A stretch of DNA of 64,000 nucleotides from Clostridium sp. D33t1_170424_F3 (GTDB lineage Bacteria > Bacillota > Clostridia > Oscillospirales > Acutalibacteraceae). Shown here piece after piece: positions 7,928 through 15,976 of the stretch; the first letter of the stretch is position 1, and every line of letters begins with the position of its first letter. Made by a program: the position numbers and the translations under genes. The stretch lies in the NCBI RefSeq assembly GCF_015667585.1, contig NZ_JADPEG010000004.1, forward strand, positions 140,217 through 204,216. The letters run 5' to 3'. The notes under the pieces are model-generated. The model was given only the letters and a program-made list of their open reading frames with translations. It was not told where the DNA came from and made no database searches.

Positions 7928-8920
7928 ATGAAGCAATTAAGACTGCTGATGATCGTTCTGGCACTGCTGACGGCATCCGTTCAGTTACCGGTTGATCCGG
8001 GAAATTCGCACCCAAACGGCGTGTATCAGCCGGTGGGGGACAGTGTGGATTTAGAGGTGAATGAGGAAAATACGGTCCCCGGGGAACCGGAAAAACCGGA
8101 GATGGCAGAACCGGATGTGGAAGCGCCCTACATAGAGGACGACGGTTCCATGGGTTCCGGTGTGATTTCTGTCCCGGATACAGATTCACGTCCTGAGCCG
8201 TCTGAAGACGAACCCCAGACGGAAGTTTCGCAGCCCGAAGAATCGTTGCATCCTGATGCGTCTGAGGATTCCGAAACGTCTTCAAACCCGGGAACATCTT
8301 CCCCGCCTGAAACGTCCTCACGGCCTGAGACGCCTTCGCGCCCCAGTATTCCCTGGTGCCCGGAGATACCTTTGCGTCCGATACTGCCTTGGTGCCCCGA
8401 AGCGCCTTCACAGCCTGATGTGCCTTCGCTGCCTGACACGCCTTCGCAGCCCGATACACCTTCAAAGCCCGACACGCCTTCGGAACCAGAGTCTCCCGTG
8501 CCGCCTTCTTCGGAGCCGGAGACGCCTGACACAGACACGGATATGCTGTCTTATGCCGAGCAGGTGGTAAAACTGGTCAATCAGGAGAGGGCCAAGGCGG
8601 GGCTTGCTCCGCTTACGCTCAGCCAGCCGGTTGCCTCAGCCGCGCAGGTAAGGGCCAAAGAGATTACACAATCCTTTTCGCATACCCGGCCGGATGGAAG
8701 AAGCTTTTCTACCGCACTGACCGAACAAAATGTGAGCTATAGGAGCTCCGGCGAAAATATCGCATGGGGACAGAAGACTCCGGAACAGGTGATGCAGGGC
8801 TGGATGAACAGCGAAGGCCACAGGAAGAATATTATGAATGCGAAATTTACGTCGATCGGCGTGGGGTATCACCGCAATGCATCCGGCGTAAATTATTGGA
8901 CGCAGTTATTTATTGGCTAA
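7928..8920 (+). CDS. Secreted CAP/SCP-domain protein with Pro/Ser/Thr-rich stalk
   Basis: A 330-residue protein with a signal peptide (about 1-18), a low-complexity region of roughly residues 25-200 rich in Pro, Ser, Glu and Thr, and a C-terminal CAP (YkwD-like) domain from about 205. Family landmarks are VVKLVNQERAKAGLAPL, FSHTRPDGRSF, SGENIAWG, MNSEGHRKNIMN and a closing NYWTQLFIG. CAP proteins are extracellular; many Firmicutes ones relate to spores or envelope, and the biochemical activity is uncertain. The stalk probably spans the cell wall. AGGAGGT at 7914-7920 is a strong ribosome binding site. The gene diverges from the two-component operon and precedes a spore-wall-type cluster. Confidence 0.9.
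   Translation: MKQLRLLMIVLALLTASVQLPVDPGNSHPNGVYQPVGDSVDLEVNEENTVPGEPEKPEMAEPDVEAPYIEDDGSMGSGVISVPDTDSRPEPSEDEPQTEVSQPEESLHPDASEDSETSSNPGTSSPPETSSRPETPSRPSIPWCPEIPLRPILPWCPEAPSQPDVPSLPDTPSQPDTPSKPDTPSEPESPVPPSSEPETPDTDTDMLSYAEQVVKLVNQERAKAGLAPLTLSQPVASAAQVRAKEITQSFSHTRPDGRSFSTALTEQNVSYRSSGENIAWGQKTPEQVMQGWMNSEGHRKNIMNAKFTSIGVGYHRNASGVNYWTQLFIG
8405..8494 (+). repeat. Five 18-bp in-frame tandem units in the CAP protein stalk
   Basis: Units starting at 8405, 8423, 8441, 8459 and 8477 each begin CCTTC and encode P-S-x-P-[DE]-x. The clean period means that copy number could change by slippage without frameshift, altering stalk length. Confidence 0.7.
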
Positions 8921-8992
8921 CTGTTTACGCCCTGTAAGATGCACTTTTTTGAACAGACGCGTGCGTCTGTGGTTTTTCACATGTATGAATAG

Positions 8993-9030
8993 GGACCTGT
9001 TTTCTGCTTTTACAGGAGACAGGTCCTTTT
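8993..9030 (+). terminator. Intrinsic terminator after the CAP gene
   Basis: GGACCTGT and ACAGGTCC arms, with further pairing inside, surround a short loop and are followed by TTTTCT. Confidence 0.75.
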
Positions 9031-9087
9031 CTATGTTCCGATGGTTGCAAAAGAGCGTAAATTTTCGTCTGAATTTTCCTTCCGACA

Positions 9088-9095
9088 CATATATT
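9088..9095 (+). promoter_or_regulatory. Possible sporulation-sigma -10 element
   Basis: CATATATT matches the SigE-type -10 consensus as I recall it (CATAYAHT) and lies about 33 bases before a cluster of cortex-lytic-like genes. A -35 candidate (GTCTGAATT) is only partly convincing. Offered because the context suggests mother-cell expression. Confidence 0.35.
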
Positions 9096-9128
9096 TAGGG
9101 TATAAGAACAGAGAAAGGAGGGATCAGT

Positions 9129-9518
9129 ATGCCCTCGCAGGGATACCTTATGGCCCGTGTTTTCACTTCAGACGCAATGATTCCCGTGGAGGACGCGACG
9201 GTTACGGTTACGCAGAAGTCGCCGGACGGACTGACAGAGCTTCTTGCCGTCTGGTTGACCGATGAAAGCGGCGCAACCAGATCGATCAGCATTCCAACAC
9301 CCGATCTGGCGGCAAGTCAGGCGCCGTCTGAGGAACGCCCGTTTTCCCTGGTTGATGTGACGGCGGAGCACCCGCAATATGAACGAATTATCGTGGAGGA
9401 TGTGCAAATCTTTCCAGATACCGTATCGGAACAAAATTTACAGTTCATTCCCCTGGATGAGGCGCCGGAGGTCTGGAACCAGACAGAAACCTTCAGCGTT
9501 CCGCCGCAGAACTTGTAA
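9129..9518 (+). CDS. Small beta-sandwich protein of the cortex-lytic cluster
   Basis: A 129-residue protein. Residues 1-95 look like a carboxypeptidase-regulatory or Ig-like beta-sandwich (GYLMARVFTSDAMIPVEDATVTV, DESGATRSISIPTPD, VDVTAEHPQYERIIVEDVQI). The tail (PLDEAPEVWNQTETFSVPPQNL) is extended. No signal peptide is visible, which suits a protein made in the mother cell. It has a strong AAGGAGG site and lies 11 bases before the peptidoglycan-binding protein gene, so the two are very likely co-translated. In clostridia I recall similar small genes beside SleC-like cortex hydrolases; the role may be assembly or delivery. Confidence 0.7.
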   Translation: MPSQGYLMARVFTSDAMIPVEDATVTVTQKSPDGLTELLAVWLTDESGATRSISIPTPDLAASQAPSEERPFSLVDVTAEHPQYERIIVEDVQIFPDTVSEQNLQFIPLDEAPEVWNQTETFSVPPQNL

Positions 9519-9529
9519 GGAGGTACGTT

Positions 9530-10927
9530 TTGCCAACCGTTATTCCATACATACCGGAAAACATTACCGTGCATTTGGGGGCGCCGTCCAGCAACGCTTC
9601 CAATGTAACGGTATCCTTTTCAGACTATATCAAGAATGTTGCCTCCAGCGAAATTTATCCCACATGGAGTGAAAGCGCCATGCGGGCAAACATTCTGGCT
9701 CAGGTTTCCTACGCATTAAACCGCGTCTACACGGAATTCTATCGCAGCCGGGGTTACAACTTTGACATTACCAACACAACCGCTTATGATCAGGCGTTTG
9801 TTAAGGGACGCAATATCTTTGAGGATATTAACCGTCTTGTCGATGAATTGTTTAACGACTACATACGCCGCCAGGGCTTTGTAGAGCCTTTGTTTGCCTC
9901 CTTCTGCAATGGCACAACCTCAACCTGTGAGGGCCTGAGCCAGTGGGGGTCCGAGGAACTGGCGCAGCAGGGGTACGATTCTATGCGGATTCTCCAAAAC
10001 TATTATGGCGACGATATCGAGCTTGTAATAGACGCACCCATTCAGAACATAACAAATTCTTATCCGGGCACAGCACTGCGCGAAGGGGACACAGGCCCTA
10101 ATGTGACCGTTATCCAAACGTCCCTGAACCGTATCTCCCAGAATTATCCGGCAATACCTAAAATTTATCCGGTGGACGGTATCTTCGGTCCGATGACGGC
10201 GGCGGCGGTGCGCAAATTTCAAAGCATTTTTGGCCTTGCTGTAGACGGCGTTGTGGGCAAAGGTACATGGTATCAGCTTGTCAAGCTGTATGTGGGCGTC
10301 AAACGTTTGGCGGAGCTGAATTCACTGGGACAGACCTTTACGGGAATATCTTGGGCATATCCGGACGCCATTATAGAGGGGGACAGCGGCCAAAAGGTGT
10401 CTCATTTACAGTATATGCTGGCGGTTCTCTCTGAATTTACCCCGCAGATCCCACCGGTGCAGGTCACAGGCGTCTTCGATGCAGAAACAAAGAGCGCTGT
10501 GCTGGCGTTTCAGAGGCGTGCCGGGATGCCGGAAACCGGGGAGGTCGGCGCACCCACATGGGATGCCATATACGACGCTTATGCGGGTACTGCTGAGACG
10601 GTCCTCAGCCGGGGCGAACTCTTTCCCTATCAGGGGAACCCAGCTCCAGCCACTACGGTTCAGGCTTTGCAGACGCAGCTTAACACGGTGGCCAACGCGA
10701 CACCCGGCATGCCCCGCCCGCCAATTACCGGGCAGCCCGACGCAATGACCCAGCGGGCGATCCTGCAATTCCAAAAGCTTTGCAAACTTCCGACAAATGG
10801 ACAGATTGATTCTGCTACCATTAAAGCCCTGGCTGACGATATTGGGGAACTTCGTTTTGCCAGAACGCCCCGTTTCGCGCAGTATCCAGGCTACAGCCTG
10901 CGCTATGGCATGGCCGATTCTCATTAG
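9530..10927 (+). CDS. SleC/SpoIID-like cortex-lytic protein with three peptidoglycan-binding domains
   Basis: A 465-residue protein, TTG start behind AAGGAGGTACGTT. Residues about 45-175 resemble the SpoIID/SleC lytic transglycosylase region (MRANILAQVSYALNRVYTEF, then CNGTTSTCEGLSQWGSEELA and ILQNYYGDDIELV). Three PG_binding_1 repeats follow at about 182-262, 282-355 and 362-435, each with the G-x-[FY]-[GD]-x-x-T-x-x-A-[VI]-x-x-F-Q core. SleC-type enzymes break spore cortex peptidoglycan during germination. There is no signal peptide, consistent with mother-cell synthesis. Function is inferred from domain order. Confidence 0.75.
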   Translation: MPTVIPYIPENITVHLGAPSSNASNVTVSFSDYIKNVASSEIYPTWSESAMRANILAQVSYALNRVYTEFYRSRGYNFDITNTTAYDQAFVKGRNIFEDINRLVDELFNDYIRRQGFVEPLFASFCNGTTSTCEGLSQWGSEELAQQGYDSMRILQNYYGDDIELVIDAPIQNITNSYPGTALREGDTGPNVTVIQTSLNRISQNYPAIPKIYPVDGIFGPMTAAAVRKFQSIFGLAVDGVVGKGTWYQLVKLYVGVKRLAELNSLGQTFTGISWAYPDAIIEGDSGQKVSHLQYMLAVLSEFTPQIPPVQVTGVFDAETKSAVLAFQRRAGMPETGEVGAPTWDAIYDAYAGTAETVLSRGELFPYQGNPAPATTVQALQTQLNTVANATPGMPRPPITGQPDAMTQRAILQFQKLCKLPTNGQIDSATIKALADDIGELRFARTPRFAQYPGYSLRYGMADSH

Positions 10928-10938
10928 GAGGTGATAAA

Positions 10939-11505
10939 ATGGCGGTTACAAACGAACCGATTGGCCAGCCGGTCCGGAGCCTGCAGACAATGCTGCGGGC
11001 CATCGCGCAATATGATAACGAGGTTCTTCCCGTCGTGCCAGACGGAATTTATGCCAACGATACCATTGCCTCTGTTTCTTCGTTCCAAAGGCGGCACGGG
11101 CTGCCCATCACCGGCGTGACAGATATGGACACCTGGTACACAGTAGCCGACGAGTACCGACGCGCTTTAGTGGAAATCAGCCCGGCGGCGTCGGTAAATC
11201 CGATTTTTCAAAGAGGCCAGGTCATTCACGCCAATGAGGTCAACGAGCACCTGTACATGATTCATGGTATGCTGATCGCTCTCCATGCCCATTATGATTC
11301 CCTGCCCCTTGTTTCCTGTAATAATATCCATGATACGGCCTCTGTCGCGGCCGTTCGGTGGCTGCAGGCGCGTGCCGGTGTCGAGCCCAGCGGGGATATC
11401 ACGCGGCTTACGTGGAAAAATTTATCGCACCTTTACCGCATTACAGTCGGTGATGGAACGAAGCCGGCCGCATCTGTGTCTGGTTTCCGGGAAAGCGTGG
11501 GATGA
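10939..11505 (+). CDS. Protein with two peptidoglycan-binding domains, cortex-lytic cluster
   Basis: A 188-residue protein made of two PG_binding_1-like repeats (about 8-75, with DGIYANDTIASVSSFQRRHGLP, and 90-175, with TASVAAVRWLQARAG). It has no catalytic domain and no signal peptide. The ATG follows AGGAGGTGATAAA and lies 11 bases after the SleC-like gene. It probably helps hold the hydrolase on cortex or wall peptidoglycan. It is the last gene before two terminators. Confidence 0.75.
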   Translation: MAVTNEPIGQPVRSLQTMLRAIAQYDNEVLPVVPDGIYANDTIASVSSFQRRHGLPITGVTDMDTWYTVADEYRRALVEISPAASVNPIFQRGQVIHANEVNEHLYMIHGMLIALHAHYDSLPLVSCNNIHDTASVAAVRWLQARAGVEPSGDITRLTWKNLSHLYRITVGDGTKPAASVSGFRESVG

Positions 11506-11570
11506 AAATGACGATAGGCCTTATGCAAACCATGAGATCCTGTCGTATAAAATACATTTGCGTAAATAAA

Positions 11571-11612
11571 CCTGCAGATCCGATGTGTAAATCGGACCTG
11601 CAGGTGTTTATT
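11571..11612 (+). terminator. Intrinsic terminator of the cortex-lytic cluster
   Basis: CCTGCAG-a-TCCGAT pairs with ATCGGA-c-CTGCAGG around a 6-base loop, followed by TGTTTATTTG. Confidence 0.75.
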
Positions 11613-11664
11613 TGTATCATATAATCAAAAGGATTCCTGAATAGAATGAAACGATTTTTTAAAG

Positions 11665-11710
11665 GACAGAACTGCTTTCTGCATCAGCGGGAAGCAGTTC
11701 TGTCTTTTGT
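11665..11710 (+). terminator. Second intrinsic terminator
   Basis: A perfect 13-bp stem (GACAGAACTGCTT and its complement) with a 14-base loop is followed by TTTTGT. Together with the terminator 55 bases upstream it insulates the next gene. The rest of 11506-11838 is AT-rich and shows no gene. Confidence 0.75.
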
Positions 11711-11838
11711 CTTTGAAAAGTAGATATAAAAGAGAGAATGCGAGTTTGTTAAATTAAAAGGAATATTATGGAATATACAAATAGAAGAAATAAATATGAC
11801 TTAAATTTATGGATTGAAACTATATAGGGTACATTAAA

Positions 11839-11847
11839 TGCTATAAT
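11839..11847 (+). promoter_or_regulatory. Extended -10 promoter of the diguanylate cyclase gene
   Basis: TGCTATAAT is a full extended -10. No good -35 is found 17 bases upstream; TTGAAA at 11814 is too far. The predicted leader is about 75 bases long. Confidence 0.45.
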
Positions 11848-11864
11848 GTAAAATCATATATAGA

Positions 11865-11907
11865 CTTTGCGACGCAAAGCACGCAAGAGACGCATCAGGC
11901 GTTTCTT
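11865..11907 (+). promoter_or_regulatory. Two small hairpins in the diguanylate cyclase leader
   Basis: CTTTGCGACGCAAAG (11865-11879) is a 7-bp inverted repeat around one base. A 9-pair hairpin with arms AAGAGACGC and GCGTTTCTT follows at 11885-11907, just before the ribosome binding site. They may affect translation or serve as an operator; no known riboswitch is supported. Confidence 0.35.
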
Positions 11908-11928
11908 ACATTTAAAGAGGGATAGGGC

Positions 11929-13857
11929 ATGAAAAAGAATATATTGCTGCGGACCAATCTGATGGTTTGTGTCATTATCGTAATCGGTTTTTGCCTGACG
12001 GCTGTCCTCAGCTATCAGGCAAATTTTGACACGTCTTTGCAAAGCGTTGAGCAGGTTTCCTCTCTGACCTCAGAGGGGATTTATTATCAACTGACAACCA
12101 CCTTTACAAAACCGGTAAATATCTCGCTTACAATGGCAAACGACAGCCTGTTGCGGGATCTGCTCAGCAGTGAGGCAACATATCTGGAGGATGAAGACTA
12201 TATCGGAAGACTCCGGAAATATTTAGGAAACTATCAGGAGAAATACAGTTATGATTCGGTTTTTCTGGTTTCCACGGCAACCGGCAGATACTACAACTTC
12301 CGTGGACTGGACCGGGTTTTAACACGTGATAATCCGGAAAATGTCTGGTATTACGAGCTGCTGGACAGCGACGCGGATTATGCGATGAATGTGGACAATG
12401 ACGAAGCGGCAAATAATGAAATTACAGTCTTTGTGAACTGTAAAATCAAATCGGACGCGGGGACTACGCTGGGAATTGTAGGAGTAGGACTGCGCATCGA
12501 CTATTTGCAAAGCTTGCTGCATGAGTACGAAAGAGAGTTTGGCGTTCAAACCTATTTGATAGACGATACAGGAAAAATTGAAATTTCCACGCAGTATTCA
12601 GGCTATGAACAGGAAAATCTATTCGAGCTGAATGCTTTCAGCAGCGACGTAAAACATAGAATCCTGGATTGGACGGTGGGGGAATCCGCGTGCAGCTTTT
12701 GGACCTCCGAAGGCGATACGGCCGGTTTGTCCAGTTATATGGTTGCGCGCTATCTGCCGGAGCTGTCCTGGCATCTGGTGGTGGAAAGAAATATCGGTCC
12801 CTTGATGGAAGAGCTTTACCGGCAGCTTTTTCAGACTGTCCTGATTATTATTGCGATCATCGGAATTATCCTTGTGGTAATCACATATGTAATCCGGGGT
12901 TTTAATAAAAAAATCATGGAGATGAATGAAAAGCAAAAGGAAATTTTCCGGCAGACAACGGAGCAGATGTATGATAACATCTATGAGCTGAATATAACGC
13001 AGAACCAGGCGGCAGGCAAAAGTACAAAGCGGTATTTTGAGAGCCTGGGGATGCCGGGAGATATCCCCTACGACCAGGCGCTTCTGGGAATTGCAAAAAA
13101 GCAAATTAAAGAAGAGTTTCGAGAAGGCTACATTTCCACCTTTGCGCCGGAAAACGTACTAAGGGAATATGAAAAGGGGAATACGCATCTGCGGTATGAT
13201 TTCATGATCCGTTTGGACGGCGAGGACTATTTCTGGCTGCGGATTGACGCCCATACATATTTTTGGCCGGAGGATGGCTGCATCCACATGTTTACATACC
13301 GCAAAAATATTGATAAAGAGAAGAAGCAGGCGTTTGAGATGACCGAACTGGCCCAGAAGGATGAAATGACGGGGCTTTATACCAAAATGGCCACGGCACG
13401 TCGGATCAATCGGCTGCTGGAGCAGAGTTCAACCGGCCGGTACGCTTTTTTCATTTTTGATATCGATAATTTTAAACAGGCGAACGATTCCCATGGACAT
13501 GCCTTTGGCGACTCTGTGATTGTTACATTTGTAGATACTATTAAGAGGTATTTTCATGAGGAAGCGGTCATTGGCAGGATCGGCGGCGATGAATTTGTCG
13601 CTTTTACTCTGATTGCCGACAGGCAGCAGGCGGATGAAATAGGTAGAAAGCTTTCCGCTGCGCTGCATATGCAGCATGTGGTTGGACAGATGAGCTGGAG
13701 CATATCCGCCAGTATCGGTGTGGCAATATCGCCTGAGAATGGAACGACATTTGAGTTGTTGTACAAATGTGCGGATACAGCTCTTTATCAGACCAAAAAA
13801 CGTGGAAAAAACGGATATACAATTTATCCGAGTGCACGGCCAGGCAAAGACAATTAA
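11929..13857 (+). CDS. Membrane diguanylate cyclase (dCache-type sensor, GGDEF)
   Basis: 642 residues. N-terminal helix (about 9-28), extracellular Cache-type sensor region (30-300), second helix (about 300-324), a coiled and PAS-like linker (330-465), then GGDEF from about 475. The active site motif is intact as RIGGDEF (G552-F556), preceded by FDIDNFKQANDSHGHAFGD. Product should be cyclic di-GMP. No RxxD inhibitory site is visible five residues upstream of GGDEF. The gene stands alone between strong terminators and the cobalamin riboswitch. The ligand is unknown; Cache domains usually bind small metabolites. Confidence 0.92.
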   Translation: MKKNILLRTNLMVCVIIVIGFCLTAVLSYQANFDTSLQSVEQVSSLTSEGIYYQLTTTFTKPVNISLTMANDSLLRDLLSSEATYLEDEDYIGRLRKYLGNYQEKYSYDSVFLVSTATGRYYNFRGLDRVLTRDNPENVWYYELLDSDADYAMNVDNDEAANNEITVFVNCKIKSDAGTTLGIVGVGLRIDYLQSLLHEYEREFGVQTYLIDDTGKIEISTQYSGYEQENLFELNAFSSDVKHRILDWTVGESACSFWTSEGDTAGLSSYMVARYLPELSWHLVVERNIGPLMEELYRQLFQTVLIIIAIIGIILVVITYVIRGFNKKIMEMNEKQKEIFRQTTEQMYDNIYELNITQNQAAGKSTKRYFESLGMPGDIPYDQALLGIAKKQIKEEFREGYISTFAPENVLREYEKGNTHLRYDFMIRLDGEDYFWLRIDAHTYFWPEDGCIHMFTYRKNIDKEKKQAFEMTELAQKDEMTGLYTKMATARRINRLLEQSSTGRYAFFIFDIDNFKQANDSHGHAFGDSVIVTFVDTIKRYFHEEAVIGRIGGDEFVAFTLIADRQQADEIGRKLSAALHMQHVVGQMSWSISASIGVAISPENGTTFELLYKCADTALYQTKKRGKNGYTIYPSARPGKDN

Positions 13858-13864
13858 AAATTCC

Positions 13865-13893
13865 TGTACAGATCAGGAAATCTATGGTATATT
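13865..13893 (+). promoter_or_regulatory. Candidate promoter for the cobalamin riboswitch-cbiMN unit
   Basis: TGTACA, 17 bases, TATATT with a nearby TGG. Only moderately close to consensus, but it is placed just right to start the riboswitch at about 13900-13910. Confidence 0.45.
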
Positions 13894-13910
13894 ATTTTTA
13901 CAGACATTAC

Positions 13911-14110
13911 AAGGTGCCCGAGGCTTTCAGCCGGTCGGGAGAATAGGGAAACGGGTGTAAATCCCGTGCGGGACCGCCGCCGTAAAGGGCAAGTTCCGGC
14001 TTTTTTATGCCACTGTGGGTACACATGGGAAGGCAGAGCCGGGGCGCAAACGCCTGAGCCGGAAGACCTGCCTTGTAGTTGATATTCTGCCTGGGAGAGA
14101 CCTCAAGAGG
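13911..14110 (+). ncRNA. Cobalamin (AdoCbl) riboswitch
   Basis: The classical landmarks appear in order: AGGTGCCCGAGGC at the 5' side, then ATAGGGAAACGGGTGTAAATCC, CGGGACCGCCGCCGTAAAGGGC, and the B12 box AGCCGGAAGACCTGCCTTG at 14057-14075. The region sits directly before cbiM-cbiN. With B12 bound, the downstream terminator at 14192-14222 should form and shut off transporter expression. Boundaries are approximate because the closing stem was not folded. Confidence 0.93.
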
Positions 14111-14191
14111 CGGGAACTGCGCGGCGGACGGACAAAACGTTTGCGCAGGCTGCATTCAGCTTGCCGCATCGGTAACTGTTTGTTATCCTAT

Positions 14192-14222
14192 GCCTTTCTC
14201 TTTTCAGAGAAAGGCATTTTTT
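14192..14222 (+). terminator. Expression-platform terminator of the cobalamin riboswitch
   Basis: GCCTTTCTC and GAGAAAGGC form a 9-bp stem with a 6-base loop followed by ATTTTTT, 28 bases before the cbiM start. Its position between aptamer and gene indicates control by transcription termination. Confidence 0.85.
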
Positions 14223-14249
14223 GCGGCATAATTTGTAAGGAGGAAAAAC

Positions 14250-14999
14250 ATGACTCGAAATGAAAAGAAAGTATTTGTCCTTTCCATTGTGTTGGGCGCT
14301 GTGCTCTGTGTACCCCAGAATGCATTTGCCATGCACATTATGGAAGGATATTTGCCCCCGCTGTATTGTGTTTTTTGGGGCGCCGTTTGTATCCCGTTTC
14401 TGGCGGGGGGAGTAATTTCCATCCGGCATACGATCCAGCGGCAGAGGAAGGCGTTGCTGCTGCTTGCGATGGCCGGAGCGTTTATCTTTGTAATCTCTTC
14501 GCTTAAAATCCCCTCTGTTACGGGCAGCTGCAGCCATATGACCGGCACCGGCTTGGCGGCCATCCTTTTTGGCCCGGTTGCCGCAAGCGTTTTGGGGATT
14601 ATTGTGCTGGTTTTTCAGGCCGTTCTTTTGGCGCACGGTGGGTTGACTTCCCTGGGGGCCAATACGTTCAGCATGGCAATCGCCGGCCCTCTGCTCAGCT
14701 GGGGCCTGTATAAACTGGGCAAAAAATGCAGGATTCCCCGTCTGGCCAATATTTTTATCGCGGCGACTTTGGGCGACTTGTTTACCTATTGTGTGACCAG
14801 CCTGCAACTGGCTCTGGCAAATCCGAGTGCAGAGGGCGGGATTGCCGCAAGTATCGTGAAGTTCCTGGGCGTATTTGCGCCCACACAGCTTCCGCTTGCG
14901 GTGATTGAGGGAATTCTGACAATGCTCATTATTCTTGGATTGGAAAGTTATGCAAAGCCGGAACTGCGTGAGATCGGTTTTCTGGAGGAGGAAGCTTGA
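14250..14999 (+). CDS. cbiM: Cobalt ECF transporter S component CbiM
   Basis: A 249-residue membrane protein. The N-terminus is a cleavable signal ending AFA, and the mature protein would begin MHIMEGYLPP, the metal-binding N-terminus typical of CbiM. About six hydrophobic helices follow, including FVISSLKIPSVTGSCSHMTGTGL, the conserved helix region. CbiM binds Co2+ for cobalamin synthesis. It is the first gene behind the B12 riboswitch, with strong AAGGAGG. The following gene is cbiN, but cbiQ and cbiO are not here. Confidence 0.95.
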   Translation: MTRNEKKVFVLSIVLGAVLCVPQNAFAMHIMEGYLPPLYCVFWGAVCIPFLAGGVISIRHTIQRQRKALLLLAMAGAFIFVISSLKIPSVTGSCSHMTGTGLAAILFGPVAASVLGIIVLVFQAVLLAHGGLTSLGANTFSMAIAGPLLSWGLYKLGKKCRIPRLANIFIAATLGDLFTYCVTSLQLALANPSAEGGIAASIVKFLGVFAPTQLPLAVIEGILTMLIILGLESYAKPELREIGFLEEEA

Positions 15000-15001
15000 C
15001 T

Positions 15002-15313
15002 ATGAGTAAAAAGACGAAAATCGTAGTGCTATCCCTCATTTTGGTGGTGTTGCTTGCTGTTGTGCCGTTGTTTGTTTTGAAAGGTGCGGCATTCGGCGGG
15101 AGTGATGACGCGGGAAGCCAGATGGTGGAACAGATTCGCGGAGAAGCCTATGAGCCGTGGTTCACACCGGTACTGGAACAGGCGATTGGCGGGGAGCTTC
15201 CAGGGGAAATTGAGAGCCTTCTATTCTGTGTGCAGACGGGTCTCGGCGTTGGCGTGATCGCATACGGATTTGGCTTTTTTGTGGCTCGTAAAAGGTACAG
15301 TAAAGAAGAGTAA
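15002..15313 (+). CDS. cbiN: Cobalt transport auxiliary protein CbiN
   Basis: About 103 residues with two membrane helices (VVLSLILVVLLAVVPLFVL and a C-terminal FCVQTGLGVGVIAYGFGFFV) flanking an extracellular loop with EPWFTPVL. CbiN is the auxiliary subunit that makes CbiM competent. The ATG at 15002 is chosen; a TTG at 14996 overlapping cbiM is less likely. A strong terminator follows 8 bases after the stop, so the ECF ATPase and Q subunit are not co-transcribed. Confidence 0.92.
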   Translation: MSKKTKIVVLSLILVVLLAVVPLFVLKGAAFGGSDDAGSQMVEQIRGEAYEPWFTPVLEQAIGGELPGEIESLLFCVQTGLGVGVIAYGFGFFVARKRYSKEE

Positions 15314-15321
15314 AAGAATAC

Positions 15322-15375
15322 ATGACGGATAAAAAATGCCTGCGGTTTTCACCGCAGGCATTTTTTATCCGTCAT
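15322..15375. terminator. Bidirectional terminator between cbiN and the merR gene
   Basis: A perfect stem of about 25 pairs (15322-15346 with 15351-15375) with a TTTC loop contains AAAAAA and TTTTTT tracts, so it can stop transcripts from both sides. The 3' end of the merR coding region lies inside it. Confidence 0.9.
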
Positions 15376-15799
15376 GAGAATTGTAGGTTTTTTCCCGATA
15401 GGCGTCCCAATTGGGTATTGGAAATCCGGCTGTGATCGCCTGTTTGATGTCGCCGTAATAATTTAGCTTTCGTTTTACATGCTCATACGCGTTTTGCAGC
15501 TGCGCAAGTTGGTTTTCCACGTTTTCTCTTTGCTGTTCAAGGAGAGACAGGATGTCGTCGATGCGCTCCTGCTCCTTTTCTTCATAAGAAAAGAAGGCCT
15601 GCAGCTGCGAGATCGTCATGCCGGTCTGTTTAAAACAACAGATCGTCTTTAACCGGTTCACATGCTTTTCTTCATAGATGCGCTGTCCGGAATCCGTCCG
15701 GGCGATGTCCGTCAAAATACCGACTTCTTCATAATAGCGCAGGGTGGAGGTGGGAAGCTGAAATAAATTGGAAATTTCCTTTATCGTATAGGGTTTCAT
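15365..15799 (-). CDS. MerR-family transcriptional regulator
   Basis: About 144 residues. The N-terminal winged helix reads MKPYTIKEISNLFQLPTSTL and RYYEEVGILTDIARTDSGQR, typical of MerR. A coiled-coil dimerisation segment (about 75-125, EEKEQERIDDILSLLEQQRENVENQL) and a short C-terminus without an obvious effector domain or metal cysteines follow. The start at 15799 has AGAGGAA upstream; a longer frame to 15985 runs through promoter-like DNA. It is transcribed away from the beta-galactosidase gene and may control it, itself, or both. Confidence 0.88.
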   Translation of the reverse strand: MKPYTIKEISNLFQLPTSTLRYYEEVGILTDIARTDSGQRIYEEKHVNRLKTICCFKQTGMTISQLQAFFSYEEKEQERIDDILSLLEQQRENVENQLAQLQNAYEHVKRKLNYYGDIKQAITAGFPIPNWDAYREKTYNSHDG

Positions 15800-15865
15800 G
15801 ATGGTTCCTCTCTGCTCCATACATCGTTGTCTGGAAAAGCTGCGGTAAAAATGGTGTATGTATTT

Positions 15866-15894
15866 ATCATATATGGATGTGGTGGATCTGTCAA
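15866..15894 (-). promoter_or_regulatory. SigA-type promoter of the merR gene
   Basis: On the minus strand TTGACA, 17 bases, TATGAT. The leader to the chosen start is about 60 bases. Confidence 0.7.
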
Positions 15895-15976
15895 ATACCG
15901 CTATTTTGAGGGAACCGGAAATCAAGCGCTTCCTGTGCAATTTCAGGATTTGAATAGATTTTTCTAAAGTTATTAT

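Noticed and set aside
8230..8530. CRISPR-like repeats
   Set aside because: The repetition is a coding Pro/Ser/Glu/Thr stalk with 18-base units and no spacers.
11865..11907. c-di-GMP riboswitch before the GGDEF gene
   Set aside because: Only a CGCAAAGC-like fragment is present; the conserved GEMM core and its long stems are missing.
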